NCBI GenBank assembly: GCA_010015745.1
Contig: ML978156.1
Coordinates: 665,635-729,634 of the forward strand
Direction of reading: 5' to 3'
DNA length: 64,000 bases
Source of the DNA: Setomelanomma holmii
Lineage: Eukaryota > Ascomycota > Dothideomycetes > Pleosporales > Phaeosphaeriaceae
In this document: one piece after another, positions 22,118 to 32,412 of the stretch
How the letters are laid out: each line of letters begins with the position of its first letter
Position numbering within the stretch: the first letter of the stretch is position 1
Notes under the pieces: generated by a model
Databases searched by the model: none
The model's input: only the letters and a program-made list of their open reading frames with translations
Told to the model about the DNA's origin: nothing
Made by a program: the position numbers and the translations under genes

Positions 22118-23071
22118 CTAGCCCTGGGAGGGAGACTTCTTGGAACCTCTCGGGGGTTGTGGAGCTGGAGACGGCGATGGCTTCCCGATGCCGTCTGTGA
22201 AAGGCGAATATGGCTTCGCGACTGAGTGTGGTGGTGCTCTTGCTCCTGACTGTGTGCGGGGCGGTTCGGCGTGTCCAGGCCATCTCTTCTGCTCTTCGTG
22301 CAGCTTGTCCAGTGGCTCTCCCACTATATGATACTTTGCCCAATTGACAGGCGGACACCGGACGACATTTTGCGGTTGCGGTATCGCAGGAAACTTTATC
22401 GCAGTGTCTTGTTCTCTCATGTCCGCAGAATCCTTGCGCGCGTTTGCTACTCCCTCCTCGACTTTCACCCCGGCTTTGTTATCCGGTATTGATTCCGGAA
22501 GACCGGCAAGCGTGGGCGTGAGGACATCGTTGTACGACTGTGCGGCTTTCGCACGGTTCTCCTGTATTGATCGAGCGAAGCCGGTGGGATCAGACACAGC
22601 AGCAGATTTCAGCTCGGCGAGAGCCTTTAGGTCGCGCTTGCTCTTTTCACGCTGCAGCTGCAGGAGCGATATCGCAGAGCGCAGAGCTATGGCATCCGGG
22701 TTCTCGCTCTCAGATATGGCGACCGAGGGCGGCTGCTGGATGAAAGTCGCGACTGGCGGTGGCGCTGGGCGAGGTTGCGATTCTGTGCGGTCCACAGGAG
22801 CCAGCTGGGCGGCAGATACAATGGGCGATATGGGTGACACGGGCGGACGACTTGGAGAGGCGGACTCGGAACGCTTCCGTGAGCGCTCGGAGGCGGAGGG
22901 GGCGTCTTTCGACGAGGCAGGTCGCGGATTTGTGCCCACCAGAAGCGCTGGCATGACGGCGAGGTGGTCGTCGCCAGGCGCTGAGCCCGCGAGTGTGCAC
23001 AGATTACCGATCGGCCGCCCGTTCACCAGGCAGTGGCGCAGGGACAGGTCGCCCAGAGGCCCGGGGGACAC
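22118..23071 (-). CDS. Conserved fungal protein of unknown function, start uncertain
   Basis: Minus-strand frame open from about 23125 to 22118. No ATG is available upstream of residue MPALLVG at 22954, yet the preceding LRHCLVNGRPIGNL and PGDDHLAVMPALL look conserved. The true start therefore probably lies in an upstream exon I cannot place; 22954 gives 278 residues. Features: a Ser/Pro-rich N-terminal third; a helix ALRSAISLLQLQREKSKRDL; AKAAQSYNDVLTP; and a C-terminal motif VVRCPPVNWAKYHIVGEPLD with LHEEQKRWPG, which I associate with uncharacterised ascomycete proteins. No catalytic motif is seen. Confidence 0.6.
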   Translation of the reverse strand: MSPGPLGDLSLRHCLVNGRPIGNLCTLAGSAPGDDHLAVMPALLVGTNPRPASSKDAPSASERSRKRSESASPSRPPVSPISPIVSAAQLAPVDRTESQPRPAPPPVATFIQQPPSVAISESENPDAIALRSAISLLQLQREKSKRDLKALAELKSAAVSDPTGFARSIQENRAKAAQSYNDVLTPTLAGLPESIPDNKAGVKVEEGVANARKDSADMREQDTAIKFPAIPQPQNVVRCPPVNWAKYHIVGEPLDKLHEEQKRWPGHAEPPRTQSGARAPPHSVAKPYSPFTDGIGKPSPSPAPQPPRGSKKSPSQG

Positions 23072-23125
23072 GATGGCAGATGCTGCTCGAGACGGCGGAT
23101 CTGGGTCGGCCGCGTGTGGCGGCGA

Positions 23126-24403
23126 TTAGGCTGCGCTATGCGATGCTCGGCCTCGCCCGTCCATGCCAAAAGTGAAATGCGGTGCGTGGTCGTGGTGGTA
23201 CAGAATGTTGCGCGTGAATGCCACGCTGCGCCTGCGCTGAGCTCGCGTTGGGACAGGTGTGGAGTTGGCAGCAGAAGCAAAGATTTTGGTGGCTTGGGCG
23301 GATGCGGAGGGGCAACCTCGTCTATCGACCGCACACCAGGAACCGCACTGCCTGCGCCGGCATGAACTATCACGGCCTGCTCGAGTCTAGCCATCCCAGC
23401 CGTTACACAACCTCCCGGCTCCAGAACTCATCCACATCAAGAAGCTGCTGACAGCAAATCTCACTCAAAATGTCGATACTAGAAGCTACCGACTGCCAGC
23501 CGCGACCAGTCACTTCTCTGCGTAATCGAGTCCAGCCGCGGCGCGATAGAGACATTCTCCCTTGTTGCATTTCCCCTTGTGCCATGTAAAGGACGTCGCC
23601 GTGGTCGTCAAACCATGGTCTCACAGACCGCCCATAGCATTTGATCACGATGTCTCTGTATGTACCCTTCTTAGACTAGAACATGCTCTACTGCGGGTGA
23701 TGGAAGCTTAAAAGACGCAACTGGAGCGTTCGCCGCGCATCTGAGTCGCGTACCGACATGCTCGGGTTTCAAACGTCGATATCTCACCCCAGAAGTCTGT
23801 TTGTTGTCGCTCTCTGCCGGATGAGTTGTTGATCCACATGTTACGAACGCCTCTTAGCAACAGCAGCCGGTGCATGCATGGATCGACCCACGGCAGGCAG
23901 CCACTTCTTCATGTTCATCAAACGCCAGCTGCTCGTCGCCAATCGTGGTCGCCATATAGGCAGCGCCGCGCGGGCCATCATGGCAAATTGTCCATCTGCT
24001 CCACACGAGCGTGCCTATTCCCAGTAGCGCACCGCTCAAAGGTACCGCTGATTGCAGCGAGTAGTCGGTGACCGCGGGCGTTTCTTTTCAGCCCACCAAA
24101 GGCAGGACGCGCCTTCCATTTTCCCATCGAATAACCTGCTCGGCCGTCCCCGTTCCCCAATACATATCTGACGGGCCCTGTCACCTGTGCGCTCACCTCC
24201 CAACCATTTCACCACCTCCAACCTTAAAGTCTCTCGTGTACTCCTGCCGACTTCAGCTAACCACCTTTTTCGTCCTGCACGAAATGCGCTGCACGTCCGC
24301 AACGCACACCCAATCATACGCCCTCAGTCTGTGCACCGGTTGCCACTACTAAACCACAACGGTCGAAGTCGACCGAGATCTTCGCCGTTTACCCTCTGCA
24401 GCC
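23126..24403. other. Divergent intergenic region
   Basis: About 1.3 kb between two divergent genes. It includes the possible first exon of the minus-strand gene (an ATG at about 23165 opens only a short frame). A CT-rich leader (about 24180-24400) precedes the plus-strand gene. Confidence 0.45.
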
Positions 24404-25945
24404 ATGGCTTTGGGCGCAGACTTAACAGCGCATCCCGCGCCAGTCCGCATTCCTAAGCTCAAGTACAGAAACCCATTGCCCGTCGACGAGAATACACCAA
24501 CACCAGATTCACGCCGCGACAGTGCAGCTTCCTATCACGTGCAGGACCCACCCGCGACTCCATCGTCGCTTGCGCCCTCCTCAAGAGCTCCGTCTTCCGA
24601 CTACCGACAGTCGTTCGAAACGGCCAGTCTTACGTCACCCAGCCTGGCTTCCACGGCATCTAGCGTCTCCTCCTCAGATGACTCCAAGTCATCCAGCAAG
24701 ACGAAGAAGAAGGAGAAGAAGGGTGTCCTTGGCTTTCTTTCGCTAAAGGAGCCGTCCCAAGATGCGTTGAAGCAGTTTGCCGAGGCGCAACGCAAGCAAG
24801 CAGCTGAGAAGGAATCAAATTCTCCTGCATCATCGCAACCTAGCAGCATTTATGCATCCAAGAAACTCCCTGAGAATGTTCCCAAGACTAATTCGAAATG
24901 GAACGGCGTCCCCGAGTCGGTTAAGCACCGACAGTCGAGGTACAGCGGCTCCAGCAAGGACAGGAACAGTGTGTCATCACTGGACTCGAGGAAGTCGCAC
25001 TTGACAACATTATCGTGGGACGGCTCGGGGTTCTCCGTGATGACAGACAGCACGCGCAATCCTCCCAATTCTATTGCGTCGGCTGCAAACTCTCTGGCCA
25101 ACTTCAACATCAGCGACGATGCGCGCTCCACGTCACCATCGCCGTCAACAACCACACTTCCCGAGATTTCATACTACTTCCCAGAACCTCTGGTCAGCGG
25201 AGCATTGCCTGTCGATGCATCTCAGCCTATAAGTTACCATCCGTCTACAGAAACCCCACCGCGTCCATCAGAATCCAGTTCCGAGTATGACTTTCGGTCA
25301 GTTGCCAGAGCGGAGTCTCCAGCGTCTTCGACTGGGTCGGTCGACACCATTGTCAAAGACACAGCAGATGTCATCTTCAAGAAGCTCAATGATCCTCCTG
25401 TCAAGACCTTCTGGGGAGATGCGCCTGCCGTGCAGCCACCGGCAGAAGAGCATGACACTCTCGTACCTGAGTCACACGACTTTTTGTTCGGCAATCATTC
25501 GGCTCCTGAAACCCCAAAGACCGACTCACCTATGGCCTCGCCGCCCATTGCGCACTACCAGCCCACCCGCCCTGTTCTCAACTTCAGCCGGCCGATTTCG
25601 TCACATGGCACTCCTCCACCAGCTCGTCCCTTCTCAACATCATCGTATAGGACTACACCCAGGACCTCAGGACTGCCCACCCTTTATGAGGCGTCGCTGG
25701 CCAGCACAGAGTCGGACGAAACGGTGCAGGACGAACGAGACGTCGATTCGTACTCGATCGCACCGTCCACGATTGCGCCTTCGGTCTTATCAGCACATTG
25801 GCATGATTCTCCTCGTGAACGACTTGGTCTAGGCGGACGTCTTCGCATGAACGACCCATTGCCATGGGAAAGTCAGAGGGAACCGCCAGGTAAGCTGAAG
25901 AAATTTAGGCTATCTATGCTGGGCAAACCTACACCTCAAGCCTAA
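24404..25945 (+). CDS. Conserved disordered fungal protein of unknown function
   Basis: Intronless frame of 513 residues, rich in Ser, Pro and Thr throughout, so mostly disordered. A basic patch SKTKKKEKKGVLGFLSLKEP at about residues 97-116 is followed by a helix (QFAEAQRKQAAEK) and by KLPENVPKTNSKWNGVPESV, a motif seen in uncharacterised Eurotiomycete and Dothideomycete proteins. TIVKDTADVIFKKLNDPPVKTFWG and the C-terminal end (LKKFRLSMLGKP) are other ordered-looking segments. No enzyme motif. Many Ser/Thr-Pro sites suggest regulation by proline-directed kinases (inference). The ATG at 24404 is in good context after a long CT-rich leader. Confidence 0.75.
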   Translation: MALGADLTAHPAPVRIPKLKYRNPLPVDENTPTPDSRRDSAASYHVQDPPATPSSLAPSSRAPSSDYRQSFETASLTSPSLASTASSVSSSDDSKSSSKTKKKEKKGVLGFLSLKEPSQDALKQFAEAQRKQAAEKESNSPASSQPSSIYASKKLPENVPKTNSKWNGVPESVKHRQSRYSGSSKDRNSVSSLDSRKSHLTTLSWDGSGFSVMTDSTRNPPNSIASAANSLANFNISDDARSTSPSPSTTTLPEISYYFPEPLVSGALPVDASQPISYHPSTETPPRPSESSSEYDFRSVARAESPASSTGSVDTIVKDTADVIFKKLNDPPVKTFWGDAPAVQPPAEEHDTLVPESHDFLFGNHSAPETPKTDSPMASPPIAHYQPTRPVLNFSRPISSHGTPPPARPFSTSSYRTTPRTSGLPTLYEASLASTESDETVQDERDVDSYSIAPSTIAPSVLSAHWHDSPRERLGLGGRLRMNDPLPWESQREPPGKLKKFRLSMLGKPTPQA

Positions 25946-27990
25946 GTGAAAGAGGCTGTCAGGCTTGACTGACCCTTGCTCACAGCTCCTCGTCATGTCG
26001 CATAGACGTACGATTCGGAGACGACAACCGGTTCGCCATGCTTTGTTCTTTTTGTTCAGCGTTCAGCGTGCACGACTTTCATTTTTCATGAGGCCAGCAG
26101 ACGATTTGCGGCGGATTCAACCTTTGCGTATATAGATACCCATGCTGCTAGGTTCGCCTGCCTTGGTACCGAGCTCGGAAGGCGACACAGCATATGTTAC
26201 GATCTTCTGCTAGAATTCACAAGGACATGTGAGGGTCTTCCCTTTGATCTTGGCCGGCATCTTCTAGGCCAGGAGGTCATCGCTGCACATATCCCGACAT
26301 TTAGTCATAATACCCAAATAAACATCAACGAAGCAGAAAACCGCCACGTGCTCACGATCCAAAATGCAGGACTGCCATTTCTCCTCGTCTTCATTGGCCT
26401 CGGGCACAACTAATCACAAATCACTAGTCTAAGCGACCTGCAAAGAGACCTTGATCGACAAAAGTGATCGACCCGACACCGTCGAAACCTTAACCACACT
26501 TCCCCACTCGGTCCAAAGGTCTACGGTATGCAGGCTACCGCCACGCTACTGCGCTCATCGAACCATTTCGGAGATCTGCGCACTGTTCAAGCAATAATGT
26601 ACGCGGCATGGTAACCGAGCATTTCTCGTGTGCACGAGGAAAAAACTCCGCAATGGAGGTACGCGAGATACGAATAACGTTGACGGAACGAGGTCTGCGG
26701 AAAACAAAAACCCACCTCTGCTCCCCCTTCGTCTCTACGACATTTTCAAACGTCGATTTTGAACCGTGCTCTCCAACTCCAAAGCGAAATGGATCGACAC
26801 TTCTAGCACCCTTCTAGCGCGCCCCCGAACTAACATCTACCGGCCCAGGATCATGATGCGTGAATCCCCGTGATGCAGCTTGCCGATGTCGAACACATGC
26901 AGGGTGGTCTGTACTCGCGTGGAACAACGTGACTCGCATGGCCATGTGGTGTGACGGATCGGCGCAAGGGAAGTACCGTCGAGCTTTTTGGAGTACCTGG
27001 AGTGAACCGGTGTTTGGATGAGGGTCAGGTGAGGTGATAAGTTCGAGGGGGAAGCTGCGATCGGGGTCGTGGACTGCAGTTTAAGGAGAGTGGAGAACGT
27101 CATGGGTATGAGTCGTGAAGTTGACGGAGGAGGAGTGTTCTGGGCAAGTGTAGTATAGTATATGCTCTGACTGGGGACGAGCGACTTTGCGGGAATAAGA
27201 GATAGAGACATATCCACACGGAAACTTGAGAAAGCACGTGTATGCTTTCTGGAGACTTCTCTTTAGCACAATTATTGATCAGCTCTGGTCGTTGCTGTGC
27301 AGTTCATTCGTTCTCCACACATTCTGTCACAACCGTACCAAGCACTTCATTTTTCTTCCCACTCGCAAATACACCGCCGGCTCACAAACTTTCGAACCGA
27401 CACTCATCATACACACTGCTTACATACCTTGTCCGCGTAGCTTGCTATGAGCTTCCCCATTTTCACATTATCTTCAAGTACAAGCGGGCAACTACCGCAG
27501 ATTATTCATGACCCCCTTGTCAGATGATCGAAGTCCTTACACATACATGGGTCTAGTGACATTAATCATTGTGGCCGGTCTCAATCAATGGAAGCAAAAC
27601 TCTTTTTGGATGCATTTGCTGTCATATTCTGCAAGCATCACCAACGCGCCTCTCGCTCGGACAGATCCTCGCCCCATAGAGGCAATACATATCTCGACCC
27701 TCCCCTTCTTTTGCGCGGATACACGTAGCCCGCCTGGACCTCGTAGTGAAGCACTGGTGTATCAGGTAAGGTCATCAGCTCAAAGGAATGGCTGTGACGG
27801 GGTAGATAGGAATGTGCCTGGATGAGAGACTACTTCTGAACATTTCAGTCTCATTATGGATGTTCAGAGCAGACAAAATGAAATTAGAGTAGAAAACTTT
27901 GGACTCTTCTCAGACCCCGCTACCCTGTCCTAATCTAGTCACCTTCGCTCGCCAATCTCTCGTAGACCTCAAGTCTAACCACCCCATGAG
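25946..27990. other. Gene-poor stretch
   Basis: About 2 kb without recognisable genes. Reading both strands gives only short, low-quality frames. I see no tRNA-like B-box, transposase or long repeat. Confidence 0.5.
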
Positions 27991-28035
27991 CACACATGCT
28001 CAGCACACATGCTCAGCACACATGCTCAGCACACA
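27991..28035. repeat. 13-bp tandem repeat, three exact copies plus a partial
   Basis: CACACATGCTCAG is repeated exactly three times (27991-28029), followed by CACACA. The last full copy overlaps the stop codon (28028-28026) of the minus-strand KP4-like gene. Confidence 0.9.
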
Positions 28036-29323
28036 CCGTCCCTGCAAACGTGCTCCACGAAGTTGACGGTAAGTTCTCCCGTGTTCACGTTGTTCCCCGG
28101 ATGTAAGGGCACACTGCCACATCCTGTTCACATGTAATGAGCAACGATTGCTTCGACGAGATATAACAAAATACATACCCCTACACCCATGAGCAATCAA
28201 TTGGCCCATCCCCTCCTTTGCCCGCTTTGCATACATTCGCTCCCCTCTGGGCTTTTTTTGTGGGAACACACAAAAGCCACCGTCTTCGCCGGAGTCGCCT
28301 TTGCACTCGGCGCACGCGAGGAAGGCGTGGTTACTGTAGGTGTAGCCGTCGTCTGTGGTGTGTTAGTACGGTCAATGGAGGTGCAACAGAGGACAACCGT
28401 ACTGATCAGACCGACCAAGCGTTGGAGCTCCCAGATATCGCGGCCGCACGGGATGTTGCAGTATCCGCTGCCACGGCAGTTGATGCCAAGGAGAGCACTG
28501 TCTGCGTGCGTACTGTTGTCACGCGGAGTGATAGATGCAGAGGGAGCTGTAGGAGTAGCTTTTCCAACTGCGGCTGCGTCGGTGCTCTTCAGGTCGTTCA
28601 AAGTCGTAGTGCTGGAAGTGGAGGTCGTGTTGCACACGCCGTTTCCGCAGAAGTCGCGCGTGAAGTCGACTTTGATCTGTCCGTCAAGGACATTGTTGCT
28701 GGGTTCGATAGGACTGCTTCCACAGGTTCCGCAACCAAAGCTGATCAGCGCATTGACCTTAACCTTAACGACTTTGGCGGTGACTTTCTTGCCGGCTTTG
28801 AGGTTGAGCGCGGAAATACAGATACCATGCTTTGGGCTATCAAGCGGAGGAGTGCCATCCCAATATGAGTGGCAGGCAATTTGCTGGAAGTTGGAGACGA
28901 CCTTGCTGTCATCTAAGTGCAAGGAAGTCAGTAAAGGCTTCCAAATCAAGAGACGGTTATCGTAGAGTCTGCAGTTACTTCACTCGAGGCATTGTGTCGA
29001 TTGCTCTGGAACGCCATGTATTCGACGTCCACTTTAGAAAGACTCGCCGATCTGGTCGACGAAGGCCTTGATCTTCATGATGTTGACCGGGCAGTAATCG
29101 CCACACTCGCTACTTCCGTCACAATTGATGTCGCGCGATATGCTCTGTACCATCTCAGAGTCACTCTGGAAAGAGGCCTCGGATAAACCATCGGATTCTG
29201 CGACATACTGTCAGAAAAGGTGTAGTTGTGGTCTCCTTTAGACTTACTAGATGGCAGAGCGACAACCACCACAGATCAGAGGACAGCCATAAAGGCTGCT
29301 ATAGTACCGAAGTTCGGCAGCAT
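28026..29323 (-). pseudogene. Tandem KP4-like killer-toxin gene, apparently damaged
   Basis: Two KP4-fold modules lie in order on the minus strand. The first begins with a DINCDGSSECGDYC segment at about 29115-29075 and finishes with a GCGTCGSSP segment and Cys-containing strand at about 28740-28640. The second starts with LGINCRGSGYC near 28480 and ends with GCGSVPLHPGNN and a final Cys at 28029. A Thr/Ser/Asp linker joins them. KP4 relatives are small secreted Cys-rich proteins, some of them Ca2+-channel-inhibiting killer toxins. The putative leader from ATG 29323 carries an in-frame TGA at 29278-29276, and a TAA follows the first module's helix at 29036-29034. Intron-like segments at about 29238-29160 and 28970-28913 make the exact gene model uncertain. 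It could still be functional if splicing avoids these stops. Confidence 0.6.
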
Positions 29324-32300
29324 CGTGTTTGCACTCGACAACTGTAGAGTTGACCGTTGTCCGAAGTAGCAGTTAAATGCAATTACCAATCTGACGTAGA
29401 GTATTCGCGGGCCGTGGTAGAGTTCAAGGTAGCCACACTTCATGGTTGCGGTATTGTTTTGTTCGCTGGCGATAGTTTACCCAACAAGAGGAGTCGGTAA
29501 ATTCGCGCGAAGGTGAATGCCGAAGCGCCGAACCTCGTTTGTCTCTCGCAATTCATATTATCTACGTTTGACAGTCATAAGTGGTGCCGAAACCGATTCC
29601 TGGTATCTAGCGCATCATTATGTAGGCGTGACTCTCTCACCACCATATTGATAGTGCGTCCTGATGATGAAGACGGTGAGGGAAACCAGTGCACTTCGCA
29701 CTGGTACACAAGCACAGGCACCAGTATCTATGAAGAGGACGACTGCGTAAATGACGAGGGTTGCGATGTCGGTCGACCGACGAGGTTGTAAGTTGAAGCT
29801 GTTGTTGAGCTCATGGGGACATCAGTTGAAATCTGACGGACATTTCGCGGTCCAGCTATTGTTATGACATCCGGGAAGACCTTGTTGTACACGTTTGGTC
29901 GTGTAGCCCGTTGGCACGGCTGCCAGTCCAGTGTTTCGATCTTCGGCACAATGTTGTTTGCGTATGTCTACCGACATACCCTATTCGATCGCAATTGATT
30001 CCTTACTATTCCATCGAAGAGATAGTTTCAATGAGCCTGGGAGCGGCCAAAAGAAGCTTTGGGTGGGCACGGACACGGGAAGCTAACCAGGTTGTCTTCC
30101 AGCAGGACGGATCACCGACCTGTTTAAAAGTTAAAGTAAATCAGGGTCGACATTGACCAAAAGCAGAGTGCAGGATCGACATTTAATCAGGAAAAAAATC
30201 AGTAGTCGCTTTTCCGGTCCATGATGGGATGTCAATTGAGCCATTGCCTACGAAGGTGCGCTGGTCCTTCGGAGAGCTGAGCACCGCGTACGGAACGATT
30301 GACGAGGAGCGAACAGTTGTGTACTTGGACGAGATGAACGCGTTCGGGATTGAACTTGAGAAAGCGGTTGGTGGGATGTCAAAGATCGATTGCGCAGTTA
30401 CTTTGCTGTGCAGAACGCCGAAGTCTGCGGGACAGCCGAAGGGGATCGCACAGTGATTCATTTCGAAAACGTCTTAGACTGACACAGCAGCTCAAGATAT
30501 GATGGAGAGTACTTGCCTTGACGTCGTTCAGCGAATTTGAAAGACACTTACGAACAACCTCCTTGCTTGATTTGTGCTCGTAATATCATCGTCGATGACC
30601 ATGACAAAGCGGGCCACGGTGCTTCGCTTGGCGTCGTTGAAGATGGAACCTGGAAAAGAAGAGGGAGAGTGTAGCAATCTCGCTACTGAGGAAAAAGGAT
30701 TCTCTCGGTCACTTAGCTGAAGGATCTGGCGAACCTGAAGGGAAATGCACCAAGCCGTACAGTGCTCAGTAAGGACCGCTATCAAGGCATTGAAAGGCGG
30801 TCTGCTGCACGACATGAACTGGTAATGGATCTGTTACTAGGCGATGTTTGGAAGTTGAGATTCAGAGATCAAAGGGAAGGAGCATTCATTGACCCTGGAG
30901 CCGAATCTGGAAACGCGTATTCTGGGCCTCATCACAACCACGGCATTGCGACGGTGAGCTCGAAGAGTTGAGTCGCATCTCCAAGAACCATTGTCTCGGA
31001 AAGTATCGAGATGCGAAGAAGTGTTCGTGCTTCGATGGCTTCTGGCGACAAGAACAGCCCGACACCTCGAGAACACACCCACCATGCACACTCGACTCCC
31101 AAAAACACCTCCATCATCATACATCGGACCTTTGCCTTTTGAACTTCCTCACAGACCATATTCAAGCCATCCGACAACCCGCGCACTGATGCCGTATATA
31201 TACCCCATGAAGATCCCTATGCATCCGCCCGGCGCCATCTCTAAACAAGGCAATGCTCGACCGGCCCTAGCTCAACCCCTCTCGTCCCTCGCTTTACCCT
31301 ACACATGCAATCCTTCCGCCAATGCACCCGTCCTCCAAAGAAGCATTGACTAAATCCACCTACACACACAATCACGGCACCGCATGACTCGACGACCCTC
31401 AAGGAACCTTTGCGCACTAGCGCCGTAGTGGGGCGCAGCGTGCGTTGTTCTGGAGGACGAGTGCAGCATGCAAGCGCGCACAGATACGTGCGCGTGTGCG
31501 TGTCTCAGCCTCACTTGGGAGGTTTGCCTGTTGGGGAGCAGGACTGGGGAGGGAGCGAGAGCCTCAGGCAGAAGGATAGGGCAAAGGGCCTTGACGTGGC
31601 AGGTGAGGTAGGGGGATGATCGTGGAGATGGAGTCGTCAAGATGGAAATCAATGGATGGGACACTTGACTTGTGCGAAGTGTGTCGTTCTCGAGGTATCT
31701 TACGATCTCAGCGCTTTTGCTGCGAGGTCAAACTGTCTGATTCCCTAACACTCAAAACCTCACTCAACGCACACATTCTAATCCCCATCTCACCGTCCAT
31801 CCTCAATCCCATTCCCAACCCTCCGGGTCCCGTCGCCCCACATCCACCTTGCCCTTCATTCCGGCCCCAATGGTCCTCGTTCACCACCCCACGTAGCCAG
31901 CATCCGTCTCACTTGTGTCCGGTAAACCTGCTGCAACGAGGCTAACACTCCGCTTGTGCTTTGTTTCACAATCTGCGTGATATGGCTGTGCTTTCTTATG
32001 GCTGCAGATAGATAATGTTGACGTCGATTCGCCCATCGGGTATGATGATGGATGGGGTTTATTGTGCGACAGGGGATGGGAGCGGAAGGGTACTAGATGG
32101 AGGCTGAGACATGCTGGTAGTGTGGCTGTGGTTTGAGAATGGGAGAGAAGGGAGGGGCATGGTGATGCTGTGGCTGCTCTGATATTGAGGCTGTGCTGGT
32201 GTGGTGATGTTGAGGGTGGAGTGCTGTGAGAGCAGGCTGTCGCGAATGATGCGATCCAATTCAGATTGATGTGGTGTCAGGAGCGCCAAAGATTAGAGTC

Positions 32301-32412
32301 CGTTCTGGTCATGAGGAACAAATTGCATTACTTTTGCTTATACCGAAATCTAATATCAAGTGCGCCAAAAGAGGGTATCACGCGCAAAGGGGATTCGTAA
32401 TATCATGCAGCT
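29324..32412. other. Region with no confident gene
   Basis: Coding-like fragments occur on both strands without family features. One minus-strand fragment (about 29949-29728, ending QSSSS then TAG) continues in frame after the stop. 31100-32400 shows only short frames and CT-rich or Pro-coding low-complexity sequence. Confidence 0.35.
30183..30815 (-). other. Unresolved intron-rich coding-like stretch
   Basis: From ATG 30815 a short hydrophobic start (FNALIAVLTEHC) leads to good splice signals: TTTTCCAG at about 30652 and GTAAGT at about 30546. The putative exon between them reads IFNDAKRSTVARFVMVIDDD. After an acceptor-like TGTCAG near 30480, a 92-codon ATG frame (30461-30183) encodes a Ser/Ile/Pro-rich peptide (PTAFSSSIPNAFISSKYTTV). 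The phases I tried do not join into one frame. No family is recognised. It may be the relic of a secreted protein next to the KP4-like gene. Confidence 0.25.

Noticed and set aside
23403..23648. An 81-codon minus-strand frame preceded by an acceptor-like ACATACAG
   Set aside because: Reads plausibly as a last exon, but no upstream exon, start or family could be found.
28189..28965. A 258-codon plus-strand open frame
   Set aside because: It is antisense to the KP4-like modules, whose Cys framework on the minus strand is recognisable; the plus frame has no domain.
32059..32289. A 76-codon Ser/Pro/Thr-rich minus-strand frame downstream of the first C2H2 gene
   Set aside because: It starts at TTG and is low-complexity; probably 3' flank.
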